This document shows, in pieces, positions 38,384 to 48,211 of a stretch of DNA of 64,000 bases. The stretch lies in NCBI RefSeq assembly GCF_001552595.1, contig NZ_BCRM01000036.1, positions 1 to 64,000 on the forward strand. The letters run 5' to 3'. The position numbers and the translations under genes are program-made. Under the pieces are notes generated by a model, which was given only the letters and a program-made list of their open reading frames with translations, was not told the origin of the DNA and made no database searches. Source of the stretch: Rhodococcus erythropolis NBRC 15567. GTDB lineage: Bacteria > Actinomycetota > Actinomycetes > Mycobacteriales > Mycobacteriaceae. Each line of letters begins with the position of its first letter. Within the stretch, counting starts at the first letter, position 1.

Positions 38384-39355
38384 TCACGCCCGCTGCGCGC
38401 ACAACAGCGCGAAGCGCTGATCCTGATCCGTCCACACCTTCCGTACCCCAAATCCCGCGGATGCGAGCTCCGCGGCAATCCCGTCCTCGGTGAACTTCGC
38501 CGAGATCTCGGTGCGCAGCTGCTCGCCCGCCGCGAAGGTGATCTCCAGATCCAGGTCGTCGATATGCACCGAGAGTTCACGAAGTGCTTCCAACCGCATT
38601 TCGATCCACTGGTTCTCGGCATCCCAGAGCGCGACGTGACGGAAGTCTTCCAAGGGAAAGTTCGCTCCCAGTTGCTTGTTCAGGACCGCGAGAACGTTGA
38701 GGTTGAACTGGGCAGTCACGCCGGCAGCGTCGTCGTAGGCGGGCACGAGAACCGCCGGATCGATCACCAATCCCACCCCCAGGATCAGGTTCTCCCCCGG
38801 AGCGAGCACCGCTGCGATCCCCGAGAGGAACTCGGCTCGTTCTGCGGGAACGAGATTACCGAGAGTTCCGCCGAGAAAAGCGACCGCGCGCCGTCCACCA
38901 CCGGGCAGATGATGCAGCGAACCGGTGAAGTCGCTGACCACTCCGAGCACGTCGATTCCGGGAAACTCGGCACCGACTTGCTGCGCCGCGCCTTCGAGGG
39001 CCGTCACCGAAACATCCTGCGGTACATACGTTCGCAGAGTTCCGCGAGCCGTCATCGCGTCGAGGAGCAACCGCGTCTTCTCCGAGGAACCTGAACCCAG
39101 TTCGATCAGGATCTCGGGTTCGGTCAACGCCGCGATCTCGTCGGCGTACCGAGCGAGAAGGCCGCGTTCAGTACGGGTGGGGTAATACTCGGGTAAGGCC
39201 GTGATCTCCTCGAACAGTTCACTTCCACGCGCGTCGTAGAACCATTTGGGCGAGAGCCACTTCGGCGTTGCGCTGAGCCCTTCCCTGGCCTCGGCTCGCA
39301 GTGCGTCGACCGATTCGGCCGGTGTCAGATAAACCTCGAGCGTAGGGGTTTTCAT
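38384..39355 (-). CDS. egtD: L-histidine N-alpha-methyltransferase (ergothioneine synthesis)
   Basis: 323 aa from ATG 39355, overlapping the egtC stop by ATGA. EgtD trimethylates histidine to hercynine with SAM. The SAM-binding ELGSGSSEKTRLLLDA and the early KWFYDARGSELFEEIT segment, both typical, are clear. Length is normal. It is the last gene of egtABCD. Confidence 0.95.
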   Translation of the reverse strand: MKTPTLEVYLTPAESVDALRAEAREGLSATPKWLSPKWFYDARGSELFEEITALPEYYPTRTERGLLARYADEIAALTEPEILIELGSGSSEKTRLLLDAMTARGTLRTYVPQDVSVTALEGAAQQVGAEFPGIDVLGVVSDFTGSLHHLPGGGRRAVAFLGGTLGNLVPAERAEFLSGIAAVLAPGENLILGVGLVIDPAVLVPAYDDAAGVTAQFNLNVLAVLNKQLGANFPLEDFRHVALWDAENQWIEMRLEALRELSVHIDDLDLEITFAAGEQLRTEISAKFTEDGIAAELASAGFGVRKVWTDQDQRFALLCAQRA

Positions 39356-40098
39356 TTTTCTCCCATCGGGATCGGGGTGATGATCACATGGCCGGGACGC
39401 GCGCAGACGATGTGCCGGTCCGGCACCTGCTCCCAGTCCGGGGATCGATCGAACGGTTCGGAAACGATCAGGGCCCGCGACTCGTCGACCCGCGTGTACA
39501 ACGTGTGGCCCCAAGCCGTGGCCCACAGTTCCTGCCCGTCGCCGAACAGGAGGTTCAATCGTGAATCCGGCGCCGCCGCAGCCACATCGTGAACGAGGCT
39601 CGTCACGGCGTCCTCCGCGGGCTTCGACTTCAACCGATGCCGAAGCACTGTCCACAACAAGGCAGCATCCGTCGGGGCGGGCATCTTCAGCAGTTCGACG
39701 GCCGGAACTTCTGCCGCCAAGTCGGCAAGTGATCCAGGCCAACCGGATACCGCTCCGTTGTGACTGAAGGCGTAGGTTCCGTCGACGAACGGTGCGCAGG
39801 CACCGATCTCGACGGCCATCCCCTCCGTCGCGGAACGTACGGCGGCGAGGACGGCTCCGGAACCGATGTGGGACAACGTCTCGTCGACGGTCGGGTCCGA
39901 CCAGATCGGCGAGATACTGCGGTACCGTCCCTGTCTCCCACCGTTCCACCACACCGCACCGAATCCGTCGGCATTGATGGTCCCGCCGCCACGCATCTCG
40001 CGAGGTGCCCACGACTGTCGCATCAGTGAGTTCTCGCCGTCGTGGATGAGTTCACGAACCGAACGTGGCGGCCCGAGATACCCGAGGTGCCGACACAT
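39352..40098 (-). CDS. egtC: Gamma-glutamyl-hercynylcysteine S-oxide hydrolase
   Basis: 248 aa from ATG 40098, the only start that puts Cys at position 2 (MCRHLGYLG), the N-terminal nucleophile of class II amidotransferases. EgtC removes the glutamate from the EgtB product. NADGFGAVWW and SHNGAVSGW segments are typical. It follows egtB at 1 bp and overlaps egtD. Confidence 0.95.
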   Translation of the reverse strand: MCRHLGYLGPPRSVRELIHDGENSLMRQSWAPREMRGGGTINADGFGAVWWNGGRQGRYRSISPIWSDPTVDETLSHIGSGAVLAAVRSATEGMAVEIGACAPFVDGTYAFSHNGAVSGWPGSLADLAAEVPAVELLKMPAPTDAALLWTVLRHRLKSKPAEDAVTSLVHDVAAAAPDSRLNLLFGDGQELWATAWGHTLYTRVDESRALIVSEPFDRSPDWEQVPDRHIVCARPGHVIITPIPMGEK

Positions 40099-40099
40099 G

Positions 40100-41407
40100 T
40101 CAGGGTCTACCCGAAATCGTTCTGGCGCAACGAAAACCCGAGAAGATCTGGCGCCTGATCGGATGGTCCCAGTTACGGAACGTCCCACGACAGGCAACGC
40201 TGTCGGTCCCGAACGATCCCCCTCGCAACACCTTGTAGTCGCCGCCGAAGAATACCTCCGAGTACTCCCGATACGGGAATGCCCGGAAACCCGGATACGG
40301 ATGGAAACCCGAAGACGTCCACTCCCATACGTCGCCGATCAACTGCTCGACACCCGCTGCTGACGCCCCTGCTGGGTAAGAGCCGACGCCGGCAGGGCCG
40401 AGATGGCGTTGACCGAGATTGGCGAGATTCTCGTCTGCGGAGACGTCCCCCCAGGGGAACCGTCGTGATCTTCCGGATTCCGAATCCCAGCGCGCGGCCT
40501 TTTCCCATTCCGCCTCGGTGGGAAGCCGTTTGCCTGCCCAGCTGGCGTAGGCCTCAGCCTCGTAGTAGCTCACATGCACGACCGGCTTGTCCGGCGGAAC
40601 CGGAGCCTCGACGCCGAAAGTCTCGTGCCACCAACCCGAACTGTCGTGTTCCCAGAACAGGGGTGCACGAAGTTTCGCGTCGACGCGATGCCGCCAACCG
40701 TCGCGAGACCACAGTTCCGGTCGGGAATACCCGCCGTCCTCGATGAATTCGACGAACTGCCCGTTCGTGACCGGGAATCTGTCGATCGCGAAGTCGGTGA
40801 CATAGACCTGATGCGCAGTGCGCTCGTTGTCGAGTGCCCACGGTTCGTCGTCGGTCCCCATGACGAAGGGGCCGGCCGCGATGGTGACCTCGTCGAGTTC
40901 CGGCATGCGGGCCGCTTGCGGAGCGGGAGTCGCAACGAGTGCCGTGGGCCCCGAACGCAATTGGTGGGTCGCGAGCATGGTCTCGGCGTGTTGCTGCTCG
41001 TGCTGCGCGATCATCCCGAAGGCAAAACCGTCCACGTCGAGTTCTGTACGACCGAACGTGCTGGCTTCGAGCACATCCCAGACCTTCCCACGGACCGTAC
41101 GTACGTATTCGCGCGCCTCGGCCGGGTTGAGCAGGGGAAGTGTAGGTCTCGACGATCTCGAATGCTTGAAAGCGTCGTACAGCTCGTCTATGTCGCTACG
41201 CACCGGATCGCGACCACCGACATCACGCACCAACCAGAGTTCCTCTTGATTACCGATGTGCGCCAGGTCCCACACGAGTGGACTCATCAACGGGGAATGC
41301 TGAGCGATCAATTCGGTATCGTCGACGCAGTCGGTGAGCAGCGTCGACCGCTCACGCGCTCGCAGAAGTACGGCCTCGACCGCTTCCTTGGTGATCTCCC
41401 CCGTCAT
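40100..41407 (-). CDS. egtB: Iron-dependent hercynine oxygenase (sulfoxide synthase)
   Basis: 435 aa. EgtB joins gamma-glutamylcysteine to hercynine with oxygen and non-haem iron. The N-terminal DinB-like part holds the iron ligands in HIGNQEE and HEQQHAE. The C-terminal FGE-sulfatase domain shows GPFVMGTDDEPWALDNERTAHQV, LPTEAEWEKAARW and VLRGGSF. Start ATG overlaps the egtA stop by ATGA. Confidence 0.96.
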   Translation of the reverse strand: MTGEITKEAVEAVLLRARERSTLLTDCVDDTELIAQHSPLMSPLVWDLAHIGNQEELWLVRDVGGRDPVRSDIDELYDAFKHSRSSRPTLPLLNPAEAREYVRTVRGKVWDVLEASTFGRTELDVDGFAFGMIAQHEQQHAETMLATHQLRSGPTALVATPAPQAARMPELDEVTIAAGPFVMGTDDEPWALDNERTAHQVYVTDFAIDRFPVTNGQFVEFIEDGGYSRPELWSRDGWRHRVDAKLRAPLFWEHDSSGWWHETFGVEAPVPPDKPVVHVSYYEAEAYASWAGKRLPTEAEWEKAARWDSESGRSRRFPWGDVSADENLANLGQRHLGPAGVGSYPAGASAAGVEQLIGDVWEWTSSGFHPYPGFRAFPYREYSEVFFGGDYKVLRGGSFGTDSVACRGTFRNWDHPIRRQIFSGFRCARTISGRP

Positions 41408-42627
41408 GTGTCGCTCTCACCGGGCACGATTGCGCGACAACACCGTTCGGCTGCGGCATCGAGAAGACGAACGAACTGCGGCTCCGGCGCGTACGACGCG
41501 GCGAGCGACATCAGAGAGGTTGCAGCCGAACGCAGTTCGACATCGTCCAATCCGTACTCCGCCGCGTCTCGCCACCGCCCGGCCGTAGATGCTGCAGCAT
41601 CACTGGCCTCCCTCATCACGGCAGGCCCGGACAGCAACGCGTCGATCGCTGCTACCGGTACTCGCCACAGATCTCCCGGCTGCGCATCGATGTAGCGAAC
41701 CTCCAGATGCCCGACGGCGCGAACCGGCGGGAACAGCGTGGACAGGTGATAGTCCAAGTCTGCCCAGACGGGTCGGCGTCCGATCTCGGCATCCACAGCG
41801 CCGTCTATCCAGTCTCCGAAAGTGGCACCCCGCGGAGCCGTCCAATCGTCACCCTCGTTTCGCACACACATCAGCGGAACATCGAGCGCCCAGCCGGCGT
41901 AGTCCTGCACTTCCGGGACTGCGACCGTTCGCCAGGAATCGAGTTCGAGCCACGTCCGCATGCGTTGGGACGCCCAATCTCCCTTCGGAACCCCTTGCAA
42001 GCGTGGAGAACACGCAAACGCTGCGATGAGAGCCGGGCCCATGTCCCCGAGGAGCCGCCAACGCTGGGCGATGGACTCCGGGCTGCCGCCGGCATCGACA
42101 CTGATCTGTACTGCCGCGGTATTGCACATCATCAAGGTGCCGTACGGTCCTATCCCGGCGAAGCGGGATTCCATTGCGCAATAACGCGGCAGCCGGAGAA
42201 TCCGGGAAGGTGGGCGGGCGACGTCGGCCGCCGCCGAACTGATTTCGATGGAGTACGGCGCGAGGAGTGTTTCGAGAGTACGACGGTCGTCGTCGAGGCA
42301 GTCACACAGTTCGCGAGCGGACGTGCGCGGCGCTGAGGAGAGTTCTATTTGTCCGCCAGGTTCTACGGTGACGAGGCTGCCACGAGGAAGCGGTGCCGCC
42401 GGTGAATCAGGGTCGATGCTGGTGGGTGCATGTCGCCCGAGTGCCCTTGCCAGAGTCGCGGCTGACGGCCTCTCTCCACCGGGAACGTGGCTGGTCAGCC
42501 ACTCGAGCTCAGCTCCTACCAAGCGGGGTGGCCCCTGTTTGAAGCACACACCACCGACGTAGGCCTCGGCCGCAGGACGCGAATCCACCTGCGTGGTCTG
42601 TGCTGCTGTCAACGCTGCTGTCACCAT
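41404..42627 (-). CDS. egtA: Glutamate-cysteine ligase for ergothioneine
   Basis: 407 aa from ATG 42627 behind GGGGAAG. EgtA makes the gamma-glutamylcysteine used by EgtB. GAELEW, VTVEPGGQIELSS and YGTLMMCNTAAVQISVD mark the GCS2-type ATP-grasp-like fold. It is the first gene of egtABCD, 78 bp from the end of the permease gene upstream. Confidence 0.93.
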   Translation of the reverse strand: MVTAALTAAQTTQVDSRPAAEAYVGGVCFKQGPPRLVGAELEWLTSHVPGGERPSAATLARALGRHAPTSIDPDSPAAPLPRGSLVTVEPGGQIELSSAPRTSARELCDCLDDDRRTLETLLAPYSIEISSAAADVARPPSRILRLPRYCAMESRFAGIGPYGTLMMCNTAAVQISVDAGGSPESIAQRWRLLGDMGPALIAAFACSPRLQGVPKGDWASQRMRTWLELDSWRTVAVPEVQDYAGWALDVPLMCVRNEGDDWTAPRGATFGDWIDGAVDAEIGRRPVWADLDYHLSTLFPPVRAVGHLEVRYIDAQPGDLWRVPVAAIDALLSGPAVMREASDAAASTAGRWRDAAEYGLDDVELRSAATSLMSLAASYAPEPQFVRLLDAAAERCCRAIVPGESDT

Positions 42628-42705
42628 TCGACTTCCCCTTCGGGCGGTCTTCGCGGTCGCTACCGACGATAGAACGCCAACGTCCGAGATGCACCCTTTG
42701 TGGTG

Positions 42706-43980
42706 TTACGTGTCGTTGAATTTCTTCAGTCGTATCCACCGGTACCCACAACCGGCCAGAACAACACCTACCCCCGAAACAACCGCGATCCACGGAAGTG
42801 TGACCACCAGAACGACACAACCAGCCGCGCCGACCGCTTGCAGCCACTTCGGATACATCCGGTCCACCCCGCGCTGGCTGTACGCACTCACGTTCGCGAC
42901 GAGGTAGTAGAGCAGCACTCCGAACGACGAAAAGCCGATCACCCCACGAAGATCGGTTGTCGACACCAAAACGATCACGACAGCACCGACCACAAGTTCC
43001 GCATGGTGAGGTACCTCGAACCGTGGGTGGACGGCTGACAGGGCAACCGGCAGATCACGCTCGCGTGCCATCGCCATCGCCGTACGGCTCACCCCCGCGA
43101 TCAGAGCCAGCAGCGCCCCCGCCGACGCCGCCGCGGCACCGATCACCACTACGGGAAGCGCCCAGTTCCACCCGGTCGCGCCCACTGCATCGGCCAAGGG
43201 CCGTGCCGAGTTCGCCAGCCGATCAGGTCCCAACGTCACCAACAGCACCACTGCTACCAGTGCATAGAGGATGACGGCGACGGTGAGAGCAATCAGGATC
43301 GCCCGCGGAATCGTGCGGCGCGGATCGCGCACTTCCTCCCCCAGCGTCGCGATCCTGGCGTAGCCGGCGAAGGCGAAGAACAGCAGCCCGGCCGATTGCA
43401 GGATTCCGTACCACGACCCGAACGCGAGATCCGGGAGCTCGCGCACTGCACCAGGACCGACGACGGCAACCAGCAGCGCTACGCACAGTGCTGTCGCCGA
43501 CACAGCGACGATCACCCTGGCCATGTGCGCCGTCCGCGTCACTCCGCGGTAGTTGACTGCAACCAGCGCCGCCACCACCAATACCGCGACGGGAACACGC
43601 CAGGCGGTAGGCGCAACATACGTCGCGAAAGTCAGGGCCATTGCCGCGCAACTCGCGGTCTTCCCGATCACGAACGACCAGCCTGCGGCAAACCCCCACC
43701 AGGGTCCGAGCTGCTCACGTCCGTAGACGTAGGTCCCACCTGACGTTGGGTATCTGGCCGCAAGCTGCGCCGACGACGTCGCGTTGCAGAATGCGATGAA
43801 CGCTGCAATCGCCAGGCCCACAAGCAACCCGGTACCGGCTACTGCGGCAGCGGGCGCGAACACCACGAAGACTCCGGCGCCGATCATCGCGCCGAGGCCG
43901 ATCACCACGGCATCGACCGTGCCCAGCCTTCGCTCCATCGGGACAGCTTCGTTCACAGGTAGTTTGAACCACACCGACAT
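42706..43980 (-). CDS. APC-family amino acid permease
   Basis: 424 aa, 12 helices, with the APC signature GLGAMIGAGVFVVFAPAA in helix 1 and EEVRDPRRTIPRAI after helix 6. The annotated ATG at 43980 is only 14 bp from the divergent EgtE-like gene and has no ribosome site; ATG 43938 (MERRLGTVDAVV) is a realistic alternative that leaves 56 bp. It lies in the same direction as egtA and 78 bp before it, so it may import histidine, cysteine or another precursor for ergothioneine. That link is by position only. Confidence 0.85.
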   Translation of the reverse strand: MSVWFKLPVNEAVPMERRLGTVDAVVIGLGAMIGAGVFVVFAPAAAVAGTGLLVGLAIAAFIAFCNATSSAQLAARYPTSGGTYVYGREQLGPWWGFAAGWSFVIGKTASCAAMALTFATYVAPTAWRVPVAVLVVAALVAVNYRGVTRTAHMARVIVAVSATALCVALLVAVVGPGAVRELPDLAFGSWYGILQSAGLLFFAFAGYARIATLGEEVRDPRRTIPRAILIALTVAVILYALVAVVLLVTLGPDRLANSARPLADAVGATGWNWALPVVVIGAAAASAGALLALIAGVSRTAMAMARERDLPVALSAVHPRFEVPHHAELVVGAVVIVLVSTTDLRGVIGFSSFGVLLYYLVANVSAYSQRGVDRMYPKWLQAVGAAGCVVLVVTLPWIAVVSGVGVVLAGCGYRWIRLKKFNDT

Positions 43981-43994
43981 GAACGGAAGGTGCC

Positions 43995-45176
43995 ATGTTC
44001 GATCTCGACACGATCCGCCGCGACACTCCCGGATGCCTCGACAAGGTGTTCCTCGACAGCGCGGGATCCTCGCTCCCGCCCGAGCCGGTGCTGACCACGA
44101 TGATCGAGCACCTGCGACGTGAAGCCGACGTCGGCGGATACGTCGCAGCTGCTCGTCAGAGCGGCGCCCTGGCTGCTGTTCCGCATTCGCTGGCCCGGGT
44201 CATCGGCGCTCAGGCAACCGATATCGCGTTGACGGACAGCGCGACCCGCGCGTGGAACGACTTCTTCGCCTCGGTTTCGCTCGGACCTGGTGATCGAATC
44301 CTCATCAGCGGAGTCGAATACGCGAGCAACGCCATCGCTGCCCTGGGGCGGGCGCGTTCGACCGGCGCCCACGTCGAGATCATCCCGAGCGATCAGTGCG
44401 GACGCATCGACCTCGACGCACTCGAGAACATGCTCGACGATCGGGTTCGCCTCGTCTCCGTCGTCCACGTCCCCACCAACGGCGGCCTGATCAACCCAGT
44501 CCGCGAGGTCGTCGAATTGGCCAGAGCCCATGGCTCTCTCGTTCTGCTCGACGCGTGCCAGTCCTTCGGCCAGTTGCCCATCGACGTCACCGAACTCGGC
44601 ATCGACGCCCTCAGCGCCACCGGCCGCAAGTGGCTCCGCGGGCCACGCGGAACCGGATTCCTGTACGTCCGCCCCGGACTCGTCGACGCGCTCGAACCTG
44701 CTGCGATGGATCTGCACGGAGCGGAATGGACGAGCGAGAACAGCTTCGTCCCTGCACCGGACGCAACACGATTCGAACTCTGGGAGACGAGTGTCGCTGC
44801 GCGCCTGGGTCTTGGCGTCGCCGCCGATTATCTGCTCTCGATCGGCACCGACACGGTGTGGGCACAGATCGAATCCAGAGCAGTCGCGCTGCGGCAAGGG
44901 CTGGCATCGATTCCCGGAGTCGACGTCCACGATCGAGGGACCCAGCTGAGCGGCATCGTTTCCTTCACCGTCGAAGGTATTTCCGAGCACCTCGTGCGGG
45001 ATCAGCTTGCAGCACAGAACATCACCGTCACCGTCAGCGGTCGCGGGTCCACGCTCCTCGACATGGATGCACGCGGGCTCGACGCCGTGGTTCGCGCATC
45101 GCCGCACTACTTCGTCGACGAAGCGGACCTGGACGCATTCCTTGGCGCGGTCAGGAGATTACAAACCTCCCGTTGA
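43995..45176 (+). CDS. PLP-dependent class V aminotransferase-like enzyme, EgtE candidate
   Basis: 393 aa from ATG 43995 with GGAAGG 4 nt upstream. The PLP Lys is in SATGRKWLRGPRGTGFLYV (about 213-231), with LLDACQSFGQ upstream. The N-terminal HLRREADVGGYVAA resembles EgtE, the lyase that cleaves hercynylcysteine sulfoxide to ergothioneine. The position opposite the egt operon supports this, since no other egtE is in the window. Cysteine desulfurase-like or isopenicillin-epimerase-like enzymes are alternatives. Confidence 0.7.
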   Translation: MFDLDTIRRDTPGCLDKVFLDSAGSSLPPEPVLTTMIEHLRREADVGGYVAAARQSGALAAVPHSLARVIGAQATDIALTDSATRAWNDFFASVSLGPGDRILISGVEYASNAIAALGRARSTGAHVEIIPSDQCGRIDLDALENMLDDRVRLVSVVHVPTNGGLINPVREVVELARAHGSLVLLDACQSFGQLPIDVTELGIDALSATGRKWLRGPRGTGFLYVRPGLVDALEPAAMDLHGAEWTSENSFVPAPDATRFELWETSVAARLGLGVAADYLLSIGTDTVWAQIESRAVALRQGLASIPGVDVHDRGTQLSGIVSFTVEGISEHLVRDQLAAQNITVTVSGRGSTLLDMDARGLDAVVRASPHYFVDEADLDAFLGAVRRLQTSR

Positions 45177-45258
45177 CCGGGACCACACCTGATCCGCGGA
45201 AGTCGAAACTGCAACTGTGTGGCGATCAGTAGTTTCGTCTTCCGAAAGGACGCTTCGC

Positions 45259-46719
45259 ATGGCCGACCCGACCGTCAGACCGATCTCCGCTGCAGACATC
45301 ACCACCTGGGACTACGAGGCCGACGTCGTCGTCGCGGGATACGGCATCGCCGGCGTCACCGCTGCGATCGAAGCAGCGCGTGCGGGCGCCGAGGTGCTCG
45401 TCCTGGAGCGGACGGGCGGTTGGGGCGGAGCCGCGTCACTGGCTGGTGGATTCATCTACCTGGGCGGTGGAACGCCGTTGCAGAAGGCGTGCGGGTTCGA
45501 GGACTCGGTCGAGAACATGAAGACGTTCATGAAGGCAGCGCTCGGCCCCGGAACCGACGACACGAAGATCGACGCGTACTGCGAGGGCAGCGTCGATCAC
45601 TACAACTGGCTCGTCGACGCCGGCGTCCCGTTCAAGGAATCGTTCTGGGGTCAGCCCGGCTGGGAACCGCCGTACGACGACGGCCTCATGTACTCGGGCG
45701 GCGAAAACGCCGCACCGTTCAACGCGCTCGTCGATCCCGCGCCCCGCGGACACGTCCCGCAGATGAGCGAGAAGAAGACCGGCGAGCAGGGCGGCGGCTA
45801 CATGCTGATGAAGCCACTCGTCGAGACGGCCGAAAAGCTCGGTGTCCGTGCAGAATACGATCTGCGTGTCCAGACTTTGGTGGTCGACGGCGATCGGGTC
45901 GTGGGAGTTGTCGCCAAGCGCTACGGCAAGGACGTCGCGATTCGTGCCCGCAAAGGCGTCGTGCTTGCGATGGGCAGTTTCGCGTACAACAACGAGATGG
46001 TGCGCTCGAACGCACCGCGTATCTTCGGCCACCCGGCGGCCTCGATCGAAGCGCACGACGGCCGCGCAATCCAGATCGGTCAGGCTCTGGGCGCCGACAC
46101 CGCACACATGGACGCCACCGAGGTCGCGTTCTTCTGCGACCCACAGTTGATGGTGCGCGGCATTCTTGTCAACGGCCGTGGTCAGCGATACATCCCCGAA
46201 GACACCTACCCGGGCCGCATCGGACAGGCAACACTGTTCCAGCAGGACAACCAGGCATTCCTCGTGATCGACGAAGCTGCGTACGAGGAAGGCATGAATG
46301 CCGAATCGTCCAGTGCGCAGTTGCGGGCGCAGCCGACCTGGGTGGCGGAAACCGTCGAGGAACTCGAAGCCGAGATGGGGCTTCCCGCCGGATCGCTGCA
46401 ATCGACCGTCGACCTCTACAACCGTCACGCGGCTGAAGGGTCCGACCCGGTGCTCGGCAAGAAGTCCGAGTGGGTCAAGCCGATCGTCGGCCCGTTCGCG
46501 GCAATCGATCTACGTGGCCGCACAGGCGGATTCACGCTGGGAGGATTGAAGACAACCGTCGATTCCGAGGTTCTGCACGTCTCGGGTGCGCCGATCCCCG
46601 GACTATTCGCAGCGGGGCGCTGCACGTCCGGTGTCTGCGCAGGTGGTTACGCCAGCGGAACCAGTCTCGGCGACGGCAGCTTCTTCGGACGTCGTGCCGG
46701 AATCAGCGCAGCGCGCTAG
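45259..46719 (+). CDS. FAD-binding dehydrogenase (fumarate reductase / 3-ketosteroid dehydrogenase-like flavoprotein)
   Basis: 486 aa from ATG 45259 with GAAAGGA 8 nt upstream. The FAD motif VVVAGYGIAGVTAAIEAARAGAEVLVLE (about 24-51) is complete, and the C-terminus has GLFAAGRCTSGVCAGGYASGTSLGDG, the family's second FAD contact. Relatives desaturate steroids or reduce fumarate; here no catalytic subtype can be fixed. The divergent-end partner is a GAF-type regulator whose stop overlaps this stop, a likely regulator by position. Confidence 0.85.
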   Translation: MADPTVRPISAADITTWDYEADVVVAGYGIAGVTAAIEAARAGAEVLVLERTGGWGGAASLAGGFIYLGGGTPLQKACGFEDSVENMKTFMKAALGPGTDDTKIDAYCEGSVDHYNWLVDAGVPFKESFWGQPGWEPPYDDGLMYSGGENAAPFNALVDPAPRGHVPQMSEKKTGEQGGGYMLMKPLVETAEKLGVRAEYDLRVQTLVVDGDRVVGVVAKRYGKDVAIRARKGVVLAMGSFAYNNEMVRSNAPRIFGHPAASIEAHDGRAIQIGQALGADTAHMDATEVAFFCDPQLMVRGILVNGRGQRYIPEDTYPGRIGQATLFQQDNQAFLVIDEAAYEEGMNAESSSAQLRAQPTWVAETVEELEAEMGLPAGSLQSTVDLYNRHAAEGSDPVLGKKSEWVKPIVGPFAAIDLRGRTGGFTLGGLKTTVDSEVLHVSGAPIPGLFAAGRCTSGVCAGGYASGTSLGDGSFFGRRAGISAAR

Positions 46720-47921
46720 GTCACCACAACCCGCACGCCGTCGGCAAAGCGGTACGGCTGAGTCTGCAGAACCGCGCCGAGGTGTTTCCTCAATCTGGAC
46801 ACCTCGGCGCGCACTGCCACCACATGCTCGCGATCACCGAAGAGCACTTCGCTCAGGCCTGCGGCATCCACGCCAGCCGATCCCACGGCTGCCAGCGCAC
46901 GCAAGATCTGAGCGTGACGCGGCGAAAGCGCGCGCGTCCAGTTTGCATCACCACGGACCGTCACCTGCGGCGATGCACCGAGTGACAGCTCGAGCTCGAT
47001 CACCGGCCCGCCGACGCCGGTGCGCAACAGCCAGCCGTCACCGAGCGGCTCAGGCAGACACATCCCAAGACCTGGCACGATGACGGGCTTTCCCGCACTG
47101 GGTGCCGCCACCCGGTCAGGCGCGGCAATCCCGCTGGCGCCGGCCACCCAGCCGAACTCGTCGACCACCAATGCCGGACCCGTGCCCGCCGCGAACAATG
47201 GCGCCGCCCGCGAGCGCAGGCGATCGAGCTGAGCTGCATGCTCGCGCCACAGCGTCGCCTCCGCGAGGCGAACCGCGGTGCGAACCAGCGCGACAGTGGT
47301 GGGATGCACCGAGGCTGCGGACCCGCTGATGTCCACCACACCCAGGATCTCGCCTGTCCGGGGGTCGTGCACAGGCGAGCCGGTACATGACCAATTGTGA
47401 TGCGTCGGCGCATAGTGCTCGGCCGAGAAGAGTTGCACCGCAGAATCTTCGATCAGCGCGGTACCGATCGCGTTGGTACCCACCGACTGCTCCGACCAGC
47501 GCGCGCCTTCGGCAAACCCGAGTGCGTCCGCCGCACGTTTGACGGTCTTCGCCCCTTCGCGCCAGAGCAGGACACCGTCGGCGTCGGCAACGACCACGAT
47601 GAAGCCCGCGTCCTCGGCGACCTCGGTGAGCGTGGTTCTCAGTTCGGGCAGAACGCTGCGCAGCGCGGTACGCGAACGCCTCGACTCCAACTCGGAGAAA
47701 TCGGCGACAGCGGACGCGCCGCAATGATCGGGCGCGAGCCCACCCGCGGCCACCCGCGACCACGATCGCGCCACGACGGTCCGCGGCTGCGCCGGTGGTT
47801 CCTGCCCCGAGAGAACTGCGTCGTGCACCCGGCTCAGTAGGCGCGCATGCTGCGACAGGTCGGTACCCGGCACGACGGCACCGAGCCGACTGCCTTCGGG
47901 AGCGCTCCCCACGGTGGTCAC
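46716..47921 (-). CDS. GAF-domain transcriptional regulator (AcoR-type N-terminus)
   Basis: 401 aa from GTG 47921. The N-terminal GAF-like sensor has EGARWSEQSVGTNAIGTAL and HNWSCTGSPVHDPRTGEILGVVDISG, the pattern of AcoR-type activators. There is no AAA+ sigma54 domain; instead the C-terminus (about 315-400) looks like a winged-helix DNA-binding domain, LSPRHAQILRALAAVG...VRAEVSRLRKHLG. Such GAF plus HTH proteins are common in Actinobacteria near dehydrogenase genes. It converges with the flavoprotein gene with a 4-bp overlap of the stop codons. Confidence 0.82.
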   Translation of the reverse strand: MTTVGSAPEGSRLGAVVPGTDLSQHARLLSRVHDAVLSGQEPPAQPRTVVARSWSRVAAGGLAPDHCGASAVADFSELESRRSRTALRSVLPELRTTLTEVAEDAGFIVVVADADGVLLWREGAKTVKRAADALGFAEGARWSEQSVGTNAIGTALIEDSAVQLFSAEHYAPTHHNWSCTGSPVHDPRTGEILGVVDISGSAASVHPTTVALVRTAVRLAEATLWREHAAQLDRLRSRAAPLFAAGTGPALVVDEFGWVAGASGIAAPDRVAAPSAGKPVIVPGLGMCLPEPLGDGWLLRTGVGGPVIELELSLGASPQVTVRGDANWTRALSPRHAQILRALAAVGSAGVDAAGLSEVLFGDREHVVAVRAEVSRLRKHLGAVLQTQPYRFADGVRVVVT

Positions 47922-48211
47922 TCCGTCAGGCTACCGCTTTCGATGTGACGCGAACCACGTCCACACGGCCAGGTCCCCACCACCTGCGATTAGCGGCGGG
48001 GAGCAAACTCCGGTAACGTATCCAAAGTTGTCTCGGCGAGGGTGAATCGCAGCAGTTCCACACGTTGCAGGTTTACCGTGATCGACGCGGCTACGGCTCA
48101 GCTCGAGCGTTTCGCTCCTGGCCGTGTGCGCGCCTGTCCGCCTTGCCGCAGGCAAAACCACACGTCAGTAAACCGAGCACGAACCCCGTGAGTTGTAGGA
48201 GCCGTTTCATC

